Source: an uncultured Caldilineales bacterium
Lineage (GTDB): Bacteria > Chloroflexota > Anaerolineae > JAAEKA01
Length of the DNA stretch: 19,328 nt
Reading direction: 5' to 3'
NCBI GenBank assembly: GCA_937907455.1
Contig: CALESQ010000094.1
Coordinates: 1 to 19,328, forward strand
The translations under genes and the position numbers were made by a program. How positions within the stretch are numbered: the stretch's first letter is position 1; each line of letters starts with the position of its first letter. Shown here piece by piece: positions 1-6,994 of this stretch. A model generated the notes under the pieces. It was not told where the DNA came from, did no database searches, and worked only from the letters and a program-made list of their open reading frames with translations.

Positions 1-48
1 CCGATTCCTCTTCAGTTGTTAAAGTTCAGCCTCTTCCTACGGCTCTAA

Positions 49-306
49 ACTCAAGATCCTGATTTCATCGTGAAAACAAGTCCGAAAGAAATTTATATTG
101 TTGAAACCAAAGGGCTTGAAGATTTAGACGTTCCGCTAAAAATGGAACGCTTGAAGAAATGGTGTGAAGATATAAACGCCGTTCAAAATAAAATCCGCTT
201 CGATTATGTTTTTGTCGAAGAAGAAGAATTTGAAAAGTACGCTCCGAAATCATTTGGCGAACTCGTAAATAATTTCAGGAAGTACAAAAATCAAGAGTGG
301 GTCTAA
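49..306 (+). pseudogene. C-terminal remnant of a type III restriction / DEAD-helicase-like endonuclease
   Basis: The open frame runs from codon 49 to a TAA at 304-306; a GTG at 70 could start a 78-aa product. The translation contains PDFIV, then YIVETKG, and later KKWCEDIN. This resembles the C-terminal PD-(D/E)xK nuclease domain of type III restriction (Res) subunits: D in PDF and E-x-K in ETK would be the metal-binding residues. A stop codon at 46-48 cuts this frame from anything upstream, and the other two forward frames are closed at 20-22 and 60-62, so the intact gene does not continue into the window. The segment is clearly more AT-rich than everything after about position 350, as expected of acquired DNA. 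I read it as a decayed gene end; an expressed short ORF is possible but lacks the helicase part needed for activity. Confidence 0.5.
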
Positions 307-404
307 CAAAGCGTTCTCAGAAACCCCATTGATGAGAGGGGTTCTCAGCAGTCCGGTTGAGCGGGGAAAAAGCGCCGCGGGCAGGCGACAATCAGCGAAT
401 GGTT

Positions 405-546
405 CGTTTTTCTCCGCAAGCCGGGCAGCGCGCAAATCAACAGCAAAGGATCTGACTACCTGTGTGTGGGCATTCTCTACGACACAGGCGATGATCCCGT
501 CCGCACCGACATCAACTCCTGCCGCATGGCTATGCACGCAGTTCAT
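405..546 (-). pseudogene. Probable IS110-family transposase, N-terminal remnant
   Basis: Reading the minus strand from an ATG at 546-544, the translation begins MNCVHSHAAGVDVGADG, followed by IIACV and, about 20 residues later, VVRSFAVDLRA. This matches the start of IS110-type (DEDD) transposases, where a His-rich start is followed by AGxDVxxx (the first catalytic Asp) and later by a 'Fxxxxx-DLRAL-xxWL' segment. After DLRA the resemblance ends, and the expected 'MESTGVYW' motif is absent, so the gene is truncated to roughly 47 codons. The frame stays open through to the restriction-gene remnant without further similarity. The assignment rests on pattern recognition only. Confidence 0.4.
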
Positions 547-697
547 GCCATTGAAGGTAAGTTCTTTTCCCGGGTGTACCCTGCGCTGGAGACTGCCCCG
601 CGGGGCGTGCGGTACGCCTTTTAGGCAATCGAGCATTTTTCTGGCTCCGAGCCGCTTTGCGTCCTGCTCCCAAGCATTGTCCACGCCCGCCCACACG

Positions 698-723
698 TAC
701 CCCTGCGGATACCCGCAGGGGTA
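698..723. repeat. Perfect 11-bp palindromic hairpin (REP-like)
   Basis: TACCCCTGCGG (698-708) and CCGCAGGGGTA (713-723) are perfectly complementary around the 4-base loop ATAC. No T-run follows on either strand, so it is not a standard intrinsic terminator. It lies 48 bases upstream of the P-loop kinase start. It may be a dispersed palindromic element or the edge of a lost mobile element. Confidence 0.5.
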
Positions 724-771
724 TAACGCAAACCACTGCGCAGCATTATAGTTTTTCCCGGAGAAAGCAGT

Positions 772-1239
772 GTGGCAACTCTTCATCTGATGGTTGGCCT
801 GCCTTGTTCAGGCAAAACAACGCTAGCACGCAAACTTGAACAGGAACTTGCGGCGCTACGATTAACACCCGATGAGTGGCAAGTGGCGCTCTTTGGCCAG
901 GATGCAGAACAGCCAGAGCATGATGCCCGCCACAACCTCATCGAGGCGATGCTCTGGAAGATCGCCAGCAGGGCACTGGAATTGGGAACGAACGTCATTC
1001 TCGATTTTGGCTTTTGGGCACGGGAAGAACGTGAGGATTACCGGTTGCGCGCCCAACGCCTTGGAGCCAGCAGTGAAGTCCACTTTCTGGATGTGTCAGA
1101 AGATGAACTCTTGAGGCGGCTTGCCGCCAGAAATTCACAGCCCTCGCAAGAGACTTTCCATATTGCTGCGGACAGTATGAAGCCGTGGATAGCGTTTTTC
1201 CAGAAACCAACCCCTGACGAACTTGAACGCAGAGATTGA
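772..1239 (+). CDS. Small P-loop (AAA/zeta-toxin-like) predicted kinase
   Basis: A 155-aa cytoplasmic protein. A Walker A loop, GLPCSGKT, occupies residues 9-16, followed by TPDEW (about 32-36). A Walker B-like strand VILDFGFW is near 75-82, and an Arg-rich LRRLAAR lid sits at 113-120. This is the layout of the small 'predicted kinase' family related to chloramphenicol phosphotransferase and zeta toxin (AAA_33 type), and the length is normal for it. The GTG start is chosen because GGAGA (760-764) lies 7 bases upstream. The substrate cannot be read from the sequence. The gene stands alone, bordered by mobile-element debris and a terminator, and no antitoxin-like partner is visible. Confidence 0.8.
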   Translation: MATLHLMVGLPCSGKTTLARKLEQELAALRLTPDEWQVALFGQDAEQPEHDARHNLIEAMLWKIASRALELGTNVILDFGFWAREEREDYRLRAQRLGASSEVHFLDVSEDELLRRLAARNSQPSQETFHIAADSMKPWIAFFQKPTPDELERRD

Positions 1240-1265
1240 AAGACAGCTGCGGGTAACACTCCAAC

Positions 1266-1302
1266 AAAAGGCCGGCTCCTCATGCGAGAAGCCGGCCTTT
1301 TT
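1266..1302. terminator. Bidirectional intrinsic terminator
   Basis: AAGGCCGGCT (1268-1277) pairs perfectly with AGCCGGCCTT (1290-1299) over a 12-base loop. TTTTT follows on the plus strand and the mirrored A-run (1266-1269) supplies T's on the minus strand. It separates the convergent P-loop kinase gene and CotH operon and can serve both. Confidence 0.9.
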
Positions 1303-1327
1303 CTGCCCGACGCGCCTGCTGGAAGCG

Positions 1328-3001
1328 CTACTGAGCAGCCAAGAATACATCCACCGCGTCCGCCTGGCTGCGGATGCGCGTCGTCAGTTGCTCCACTGCG
1401 GCCTCGAAGGTCGCCTCGTCGCTTTCCGCGGCCATCGCCGGGCCGATCAGCTCAGCCAGGGCCTGCACGCGCGCTGCCAGCACATCCGGCTGGAACGCCG
1501 TTTCCCGCACCGAGCGCAGCGCCTCCACATAGCGCGCATAGTACACCGGATCATCGAGCAGATAACGGGTCAACGGCCAGGCGTCAGTCACTTCGGCAAA
1601 GTCGAACGAGGTGGTGTGCTGCCCGCCGCGGCCGCCCGCCCCGCCGGAGCCACCCGTGCTGAGCGTCTCGTTCAAGTCCCAGGCAATCCAGGTGAGTTGA
1701 TCGGTCGCCGGATCGTGGTACAGATAAAAGTTGTGGCCGTAGATATCCCAGTTGGCGCTGATGGCGTTGAAAGCCATCGTGCGCAGATAGGTGTCCACAT
1801 CGAAGACCGCCTCCAGCCCGGCGCGCCAGGCCGCGGCATCGCTCGTGCGCGTGTCCGCGTGCAGCGCACTGTACACCGCCTCGACATCGCTCCAGTCAGC
1901 TTCGTCTTCGTTGTTCTCCTTCTCGAAGCTCCCGGTGATTTGATCCACGCTGCCCGCGGGCAGGCCGGCGGCCTCGCCCTCCGGCTTGTAGATATTGCCG
2001 TCATCGCTGCCAAAGAAGCCCTCAATCACCGTGTCGTCGGTTTCTTCCACAGCCACATACAGCCCCAGCGCCACCGGCCCCTCGCCGTAGTCGAGTGTCA
2101 CCTGGTAATAGGCGGTTTCTGATGCGGCCAGACCGGCATCGGCCAGCACATCGGTCATCAGCGCATCGCGCATGGCCGTGCCATCCTTCAGGCTATTGGC
2201 GAAAGACAGGGTATCGAAGCCGTAGAAGCGTTGATTTTTGATCTGCGGGTACTCGTCCTCGAAATAATCGAAGTTCAGCTTGAACGGCAGCTTAAGCGAG
2301 CCGCTGTTCCAGGCCATTTGCAGCGACGAATTGCCCTTGTAGCGCAGACCGACATTCTCCCAGGTTTCGCCGTTGAAGGTGATCGTGGCGGTGACCCAAA
2401 CCGGGTTTTCGTCCATGAAATCGCCCATGATCATCATGCCGCCCCCCGCGCCGGGCGCACCATTCGGCGGCTGCATCCCTGTGGGCGGTTGTCCGCCTTG
2501 CGGACGTTGCATCCCTGTTGGCGGCTGTCCACCCTGTGGCTGCTGTCCGCCGGGGCCAAAGCCGCCCTGCCCGGCTTCGCCGAACAGCTCGGTCATGTCA
2601 GCCTGCATTGTGGCCCAACTGGTCGGGTCAAGCGTGATCGTGATCGTGTTGATCTGATCTTGCGGAAAGACCACCGTATAATCCGGCTCAGTATCCTTGC
2701 TGTGACTGGCCGCGCTCATGGCATCAGAGGCCGCGCTGCTGGCCGTTGTTGCGGGCGTTACCGTCTCTGCGACGGCACTGGCCGCGGCGGCCGTCTCTGC
2801 GGCGGGTGCTGTGGTGTCGGTGGTCGTGCTGTCCGCAGCAGCAGGCGTTGCCGTGTCTGCCACTACGCTCGTCGTGGCTGTGGCCGCAGCCGGTGTAGTG
2901 ACAGACTGGGCGGGAGAAGCTGCGGTGCAGGCGCTGAGCAACAAGACCGCGGCCAGCAGCAGGCTGATCCAGGTATATTTCGAGTAAAAAGAGTGCGTCA
3001 T
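1328..3001 (-). CDS. CotH-like kinase-fold lipoprotein
   Basis: 557 aa from ATG 3001 (an adjacent TTG at 3004 would add one residue; GTGAG lies 9 bases before the ATG). A lipoprotein signal peptide ends in the lipobox LLSAC (Cys25), followed by a long Ala/Thr-rich linker to about residue 100. The CotH-like domain shows LRYKGNSS, then KLPFKLNFD, and a C-terminal NWDIYGHNFYLYHDP...LTWIAWDLNETL block that matches the conserved late motif of the family. CotH of Bacillus spores is an atypical protein kinase; here the protein would be membrane-anchored outside the cytoplasm. A Gly/Pro/Gln/Met-rich insertion interrupts the N-terminal part of the domain and is encoded by a 36-bp tandem repeat. It is the last gene of the VTC-DUF4956-CotH operon, 25 bases after the preceding stop. 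The target is unknown. Confidence 0.88.
   Translation of the reverse strand: MTHSFYSKYTWISLLLAAVLLLSACTAASPAQSVTTPAAATATTSVVADTATPAAADSTTTDTTAPAAETAAAASAVAETVTPATTASSAASDAMSAASHSKDTEPDYTVVFPQDQINTITITLDPTSWATMQADMTELFGEAGQGGFGPGGQQPQGGQPPTGMQRPQGGQPPTGMQPPNGAPGAGGGMMIMGDFMDENPVWVTATITFNGETWENVGLRYKGNSSLQMAWNSGSLKLPFKLNFDYFEDEYPQIKNQRFYGFDTLSFANSLKDGTAMRDALMTDVLADAGLAASETAYYQVTLDYGEGPVALGLYVAVEETDDTVIEGFFGSDDGNIYKPEGEAAGLPAGSVDQITGSFEKENNEDEADWSDVEAVYSALHADTRTSDAAAWRAGLEAVFDVDTYLRTMAFNAISANWDIYGHNFYLYHDPATDQLTWIAWDLNETLSTGGSGGAGGRGGQHTTSFDFAEVTDAWPLTRYLLDDPVYYARYVEALRSVRETAFQPDVLAARVQALAELIGPAMAAESDEATFEAAVEQLTTRIRSQADAVDVFLAAQ
2472..2543. repeat. Imperfect 36-bp tandem repeat inside the CotH gene
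   Basis: Two adjacent 36-base units (2472-2507 and 2508-2543) begin with TGCATCCCT and differ at a few positions. On the minus strand they encode a 12-residue Gly/Gln/Pro/Met-rich unit (core QGGQPPTGMQ), forming a flexible low-complexity insertion in the CotH-like protein. Confidence 0.75.
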
Positions 3002-3026
3002 CAATGGTTTCTCACTTGCTCGCGGC

Positions 3027-3638
3027 TCAGGCCGCGTCGTCCATGCGCTGGAAATCGTTCAGTTTGATTTGATCGTAGTAAGCGGTGATTTCGGCGGTGT
3101 CTCGCGAAAAGTCTATACGTCCCACCATCGCCCGCTTGATCGGCAGGCCGGTGCGCTGGCGCAGATCAGCCAGCAGCGCCTCGCTGTTGGCGGGGGTAAT
3201 CAGCTCAATGCGCTCGTAGGTGATCTTTTTGCTGACCTCATAGCGGAAACCCCAGCCGCGTTCCAGCACATAGAGCAGCGCCACCACGAAGGCATTGGCC
3301 GCGATCAGCACCGGAATGGCGTCGTTGATCGCCAGCAGCGAATTCATCACCGGCAGCGCGATGATCACGAACAGATAGGTCATCTCGCGGATCGGGATTT
3401 CGTCGGTGCGGTAGCGCAGCACCGAGAAAATCGCGAACAGACCAAAACCTACACCCACACTGATCGAAGCATCGGTCAGCAGGGCCAGCACGAAATAAAT
3501 CACCGTGTTAAAGGCCAAAAAGGTAAAAACATAGTTCTTGTTCTGCGTACCGGGATAATAGATGAAGCGCACGATCACCAGCGCAATCAGCAGGTTCAGA
3601 GCTGCGCCGACGAGTAGTTCAGTGAGTTCCGTAAACAT
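3027..3638 (-). CDS. DUF4956 family membrane protein
   Basis: 203 aa. The N-terminal two thirds are hydrophobic with about four membrane segments (roughly residues 8-27, 36-55, 60-75 and 88-125), followed by a soluble C-terminal domain of about 75 residues. The segments GVGFGLFAIFSVLRYRTDEIPIREMTYLF match the conserved core of the DUF4956 family, whose biochemical role is not known. AGGAGG sits about 8 bases before the ATG at 3638. The start overlaps the end of the VTC-domain gene by 20 bases, so the two are probably translationally coupled. DUF4956, VTC and CotH genes recur together in many bacteria, which supports a shared function at the membrane. Confidence 0.9.
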   Translation of the reverse strand: MFTELTELLVGAALNLLIALVIVRFIYYPGTQNKNYVFTFLAFNTVIYFVLALLTDASISVGVGFGLFAIFSVLRYRTDEIPIREMTYLFVIIALPVMNSLLAINDAIPVLIAANAFVVALLYVLERGWGFRYEVSKKITYERIELITPANSEALLADLRQRTGLPIKRAMVGRIDFSRDTAEITAYYDQIKLNDFQRMDDAA

Positions 3639-4458
3639 GGGCCGGGCCTCCTGTCAGTTTTTCAACCAGCAAAAGCTTGTCTTTGAAGTTGTTATGTTTG
3701 ATCGCGGGGTAAAGCAGCGCCGCACCCACGCAATATTTGCTAAAACCACCATCGCGCACTGCCATCGCCCGCATTTGCTGCATAAAAGCCGAATGGCGGT
3801 TGATGCCATCCTGCTTCACCTCGGCAATCGCCACACCGGGCAGGCGGATCAGGTGAGCGCCGTTGTCGAATGCCAAGTCCAGGTCCAACGTCAGGCGCTC
3901 GGTTGCGTGTTTGCTCACCAGCGTGATGCGTGAAAAGCTATTCCATAGCTTTGGTTCCAACGTATGGGTCAGAGGCACATGCGCGCCCACAAAATGGCTG
4001 GCCTCAGGCGTAAGCTGAGTGACCAGCGCGCCCGTTTCGATACGCTGCTTGTTGGTGCGATCCTTGTTACTTTTCACCTTCACTTCCAGAAACGAACGCT
4101 GCGACTCAACATATTGGCGGCTGCGCACCTTGAAGCGTTGCTGACGTCCAGCATGGTGGCGCAAGTACATCTCAAAACCGGTGGTATCAAAGTACAGCGT
4201 GCGATAAGCATGAATACGGGTTTCCGTGATCGTCAGCACACGATACTCGTGGCGCAACGAGCGCAGAGCCGTCAGTAGTTGGCTGGTGTGCAGCACATAC
4301 TTGGTGTCAGTGCGATCCATCAGCGCCACCGCATCCATCTCAGCCAGGCTGATAGGGGCGAACTGGCTTAGCAGGGTGGCGAAATCTGTCACACTGTCCA
4401 TCGGTTCTGCAGATGGGTAAAGCATCGGAGCGGGGTAAAGCAAGGATTGCGTGTTCAT
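3619..4458 (-). CDS. VTC-domain (polyphosphate polymerase-like) protein
   Basis: 279 aa, cytoplasmic. It shows the hallmarks of the VTC domain, the triphosphate-tunnel fold that makes polyphosphate in yeast Vtc4. These are MDRTDTKYVL near residue 47 (basic tunnel residues), YRTLYFDT near 85, a very basic strand RFKVRSRQY near 108, FLEVKVKSNKDRTNKQR near 123, and a late acidic-basic AIAEVKQDG. Length and motif order fit bacterial VTC-domain proteins, whose product has not been shown in most cases. It is the first gene of a three-gene operon with the DUF4956 membrane protein and CotH-like lipoprotein. The ATG has only a weak purine-rich site (GGAAACAA) upstream. Confidence 0.87.
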   Translation of the reverse strand: MNTQSLLYPAPMLYPSAEPMDSVTDFATLLSQFAPISLAEMDAVALMDRTDTKYVLHTSQLLTALRSLRHEYRVLTITETRIHAYRTLYFDTTGFEMYLRHHAGRQQRFKVRSRQYVESQRSFLEVKVKSNKDRTNKQRIETGALVTQLTPEASHFVGAHVPLTHTLEPKLWNSFSRITLVSKHATERLTLDLDLAFDNGAHLIRLPGVAIAEVKQDGINRHSAFMQQMRAMAVRDGGFSKYCVGAALLYPAIKHNNFKDKLLLVEKLTGGPAHVYGTH

Positions 4459-4598
4459 AGTTGTTTCCGTAGTGTCGAATACAGCCTTAGCATATCGCTT
4501 AAATGTTCAGAAATTATGAAGTCTGTGTTGAGAGTAGATAAACTTCGCCAAAAAAGGCGCTGCCGCTGTGGATTCAGCGTTAGCCGCATGTGCAGCGC

Positions 4599-4627
4599 TT
4601 GCCCTTCGTCCGCCATTGATTTATAAT
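4599..4627 (+). promoter_or_regulatory. Sigma70-type promoter for the Ala-rich protein
   Basis: TTGCCC (4599-4604) and a perfect TATAAT (4622-4627) are separated by exactly 17 bases. Transcription would start near 4634. This rules out the in-frame ATG at 4626, which lies inside the -10 box, and supports the ATG at 4698. Confidence 0.7.
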
Positions 4628-4697
4628 GAAGTCTACGGCCTACAAGCAGCTACGTATAAAGGCCGTTACCCTGCCCGCCCCAACCCCAAGGTGTACC

Positions 4698-5378
4698 ATG
4701 ACCGAACACGATACTTCTTCACCCGCTTCTCCCAGCCCGATGGTCGAACGCATGCGCAAAGCAAAAGAATTGACCAGCATGACGGTGCAGGGCGCACGCG
4801 CCACCGCCGATGGCACCGCCCAAATGGCCGCGGATGAGGCGCTTAACACCGCCGATTCAGCCGCCGCCGTGGCCCAGGGCCTGGCCGAAAAATTCGGTGA
4901 TGCCACCGCTCAGGCCGTGCAAGGCGCAGCCCGCTCCACCGGCGCAGTGGTGGGCGGAGCCAAAGGCGCCACCGGTGGCCTGCTGATGGCCGCTCAGATC
5001 TTCGGCAGTGCCGCGGTAGATGCCGCCAAAACCCTGGCTAGCGGGGCCGCTCAAGCCGCCAACAGCCTCAGCGAAAGCTTCGCCGTGGCGCTGGAAGACC
5101 AGGAGCAAGGCGCCGAGCAGGCCAAAGAAGCCGCCAAAGCCTTTGCCCAACAGGCATTCGATGCCACTGCCGGCGTGGCTTTTGGCGCGCTGGGTGGTGC
5201 AGCCACCGCAGCCGGTGCCGTAGCCGGTGGCATGAAGGGTGCAGCCGGCGGTGCGCTTGACGGGGTGAAAGAAGTGGCCGATGCCGGAGCCGAAGCCGCC
5301 TATTCAGTCACCAGGCAGGCCGGTAAAGGCAGCATGGAAACCGCACGCCGTCTTCTTCACCGCGACGGAGACGAATAA
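4698..5378 (+). CDS. Ala/Gly-rich LEA-like or coiled-coil hypothetical protein
   Basis: 226 aa from ATG 4698, chosen because AAGGTG precedes it and the upstream ATG lies in the promoter. The composition is dominated by Ala, Gly, Lys, Glu and Gln, with near-repeating segments such as GAARSTGAVVGGAKGATGG and VAGGMKGAAGGALDGVKE. The amphipathic Ala-rich stretches and lack of Cys and Trp recall LEA-type stress proteins or apolipoprotein-like helices. There is no signal peptide and no enzyme motif. The Gly-zipper-like segments (GGAATAAGAVAGG) could instead insert into or lie on membranes. Monocistronic, with its own strong promoter. Function unknown; 'LEA-like' describes composition, not proven homology. 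Confidence 0.7.
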   Translation: MTEHDTSSPASPSPMVERMRKAKELTSMTVQGARATADGTAQMAADEALNTADSAAAVAQGLAEKFGDATAQAVQGAARSTGAVVGGAKGATGGLLMAAQIFGSAAVDAAKTLASGAAQAANSLSESFAVALEDQEQGAEQAKEAAKAFAQQAFDATAGVAFGALGGAATAAGAVAGGMKGAAGGALDGVKEVADAGAEAAYSVTRQAGKGSMETARRLLHRDGDE

Positions 5379-5500
5379 GCAGCCATCCAAAGATAAAGCC
5401 AGCCGGGCACGGTCGGAGATTGGGAACCATCCCGAAGAGACCGGCCCGAGCAAGCAATTTTCAGATTAGCCAATAGTGGTGGGGCTTGCCGCCAGAAGAA

Positions 5501-5541
5501 AAGTTATAGGGTACAGCAAGCTGCTTGCCGTGCCCTATTTA
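5501..5541. terminator. Intrinsic terminator between convergent genes
   Basis: A 15-bp stem (5506-5520 with 5524-5538, one mismatch and one G-U pair, CTG loop) abuts the metallophosphoesterase stop codon. On the minus strand it is followed by AACTTTTC; on the plus strand by a weaker ATTTA. It probably ends the metallophosphoesterase transcript and may also stop the Ala-rich gene. Confidence 0.7.
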
Positions 5542-6375
5542 GCGCGCCAGATAGCGCGCCACAGCCTCCTCCATGCCAATTTCCCCAGCCAGCAGGGCAT
5601 CCCGATAGCGGTGAGCAAACATAAAAAGCTGCGAGTTTGACTCGACCAGCTCGCGGCGCATGAGTTGCGTCAGTGGGCCGCCGTTCTGCAAAAACCCCGT
5701 CTCTTCATAATCTTTCAGGGTGAGAGCCAGATCGTAAGGGACACGGCGAATCTCTGCCTGCCAGCCATGCCGCGCCCACGTCATGCGCCCATAGGCCGCG
5801 CGCGGGTCGCCGTCAAAGGGCACGCCCACCGCGCCTACATTCACCACCAAAGTATCATCCACGCGCCGGATCAACGGCAGGTGGGTGTGGCCCATCACAA
5901 ACAGACCAGGTGGAGGCTCCCCCATCTTGGCGCGCACCTCGGCATCAGGGGTATGGGCGAAGATGCTGTCGCGCGTGCTGCGCAGCGAAGCATGTACCAC
6001 GCACACCGCACTGCCATCGGGCGCAATCAGATCGTGACTAAAAGGCAATTGCGCCAGCTCAGCACTGAGAGCATCGCCCAGTTGCTGATAGGTCCAGTAC
6101 GAGCTGCGGTAAAGGTCTGCTTCGGGGCCGTGGCGCGGGGTGGTGGGTTCAGCCTGGTACAGTACATATTCTTCGTGGTTGCCCAACAGCAACCGCCACC
6201 CCGCCTGCCGCTGCCGCGCGGTCATCTCCAGCCAGCAATCACGCGGACGCGCGCCGCGGTTGACTATATCGCCCGCCACGATGACAACATCCGGCTGCCA
6301 GGTGTCACTATCAGCCAGCACAGCCTGCAAAGCATGATAGTTGGCATGAATATCGGCAAGAACGGTCAGTTTCAT
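5539..6375 (-). CDS. Metallophosphoesterase (calcineurin-like)
   Basis: 278 aa, cytoplasmic, no signal peptide. All metal-binding motifs of the calcineurin-like phosphoesterase fold are present in order: D8-x-H10 (DIHAN), GD36 (GDIVNRG), GNH67E, H128 (VVHAS) and GH163-x-H165 (GHTHLP). A dinuclear metal site is therefore expected. The closest layout is the YfcE / 'serine-threonine phosphatase-like' branch, so phosphodiesterase or phosphomonoesterase activity is likely but the substrate is unknown. The start is ATG 6375 with only a weak GTGAG upstream. A terminator hairpin from the upstream operon ends about 16 bases before the start, so the gene needs its own promoter or is fed by read-through. 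Confidence 0.85.
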   Translation of the reverse strand: MKLTVLADIHANYHALQAVLADSDTWQPDVVIVAGDIVNRGARPRDCWLEMTARQRQAGWRLLLGNHEEYVLYQAEPTTPRHGPEADLYRSSYWTYQQLGDALSAELAQLPFSHDLIAPDGSAVCVVHASLRSTRDSIFAHTPDAEVRAKMGEPPPGLFVMGHTHLPLIRRVDDTLVVNVGAVGVPFDGDPRAAYGRMTWARHGWQAEIRRVPYDLALTLKDYEETGFLQNGGPLTQLMRRELVESNSQLFMFAHRYRDALLAGEIGMEEAVARYLAR

Positions 6376-6388
6376 CGGGAATACTCAC

Positions 6389-6425
6389 AGACAAAAGAAA
6401 CGGGCGACCTGGCAAGGCCGCCCGT
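6389..6425 (-). terminator. Intrinsic terminator of the regulator-PCuAC-DsrE operon
   Basis: On the minus strand ACGGGCG (6425-6419) pairs with CGCCCGT (6406-6400), followed by TTCTTTTGT. The hairpin lies 60 bases after the DsrE-like stop and just before the metallophosphoesterase start, so it could also act as an attenuator for that gene. Confidence 0.75.
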
Positions 6426-6484
6426 AGGAACGATCACGGGGTAGCGTGGCTACTATAACGCCTGACGCGGGTAAAGTCAAACCA

Positions 6485-6970
6485 TTACCAGGTCAGTGTG
6501 CGGCTATTGGGTGCGAACAAATGCGAACCGATAGCATCGGGATCACTCACTGTCACATTAGGTAACACCGTGTCTTTGGTAACACCGTAGTGTTCCATGC
6601 ACATGGGGCAGATGTAAATTTTGGCGCCTTTTTCAATCAAGGCAGCGATGGTTTTCTGCTGTTCGGCAAATTGATCGGCATTGGTCGTTGAGCCAACATA
6701 AACGCCCAAATCGTTCAGAAAAACAGTCAGCGGATGACCGCGATCAAGTTGCTTCATACCGAAACTCAGCGCCATGTTGGCACGGTGAGGATCGTTGGTG
6801 GTCATGTTGATGAACAAGGGTGCCGAAACATCCATAGCGTCCGCGGCACTTATCGGTGCCACAGTAGGCGCAGTCTCGGCTGTAGTGGCGGGTGCAGCAC
6901 AGCCAGATACCAACAACCCTGCGAGAACGATCAGGCTCAGAAATTTAAGCAAACCTTTAGAGGTGTTCAC
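6485..6970 (-). CDS. DsrE-like lipoprotein
   Basis: 161 aa. A lipoprotein signal peptide ends at LVSGC (Cys24), then a short linker and a DsrE/DsrF-like domain from about residue 50 (PLFINMTTNDPHRANMALSF). The KIYICPMCMEHYGV segment carries two cysteines (C121, C124) where DsrE/TusD-type proteins have their sulfur-carrying Cys. DsrE-family proteins normally carry persulfide sulfur in the cytoplasm; here the lipobox places it outside the membrane. The start is GTG 6970, with AAGGA about 12 bases upstream; no better start is visible. It is the third gene of a minus-strand operon, 24 bases after the PCuAC gene, and is followed by a terminator. An extracytoplasmic sulfur-binding role that complements the rhodanese lipoprotein nearby is inferred. 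Confidence 0.82.
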   Translation of the reverse strand: MNTSKGLLKFLSLIVLAGLLVSGCAAPATTAETAPTVAPISAADAMDVSAPLFINMTTNDPHRANMALSFGMKQLDRGHPLTVFLNDLGVYVGSTTNADQFAEQQKTIAALIEKGAKIYICPMCMEHYGVTKDTVLPNVTVSDPDAIGSHLFAPNSRTLTW

Positions 6971-6994
6971 AGTGATGATTGTTCCTTAGGTTGG

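Larger units (their letters stand above)
307..771. other. Gene-free stretch with mobile-element debris and palindromes
   Basis: I see no intact gene in these 465 bases. The long overlapping frames on both strands lack a convincing start with a ribosome site. The stretch holds a probable IS110-type remnant on the minus strand (about 405-546) and a direct repeat GTTCTCAG (313-320 and 341-348) surrounding an AACCCC/GGGGTT hairpin (322-327/338-343). It also holds a 12-bp self-complementary GC box (595-606) and a perfect 11-bp hairpin (698-723). The end of the stretch carries the ribosome site of the next gene. Confidence 0.6.

Noticed and set aside
329..751. Plus-strand 140-aa frame in the gene-free stretch
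   Set aside because: No ribosome site, no domain resemblance, and it runs through palindromes and the probable transposase remnant.
1223..2122. Long plus-strand frame opposite the CotH gene
   Set aside because: Arg/His/Ala-rich shadow translation with no start signal; the minus-strand gene has clear domain motifs.
2231..3067. Plus-strand frame rich in Arg, Gly and Cys
   Set aside because: Shadow of the repetitive CotH gene; its composition mirrors the antisense of Ala/Thr/Pro codons.
4626..4697. ATG 4626 as start of the Ala-rich protein
   Set aside because: It overlaps the TATAAT box of a good promoter and has no ribosome site.
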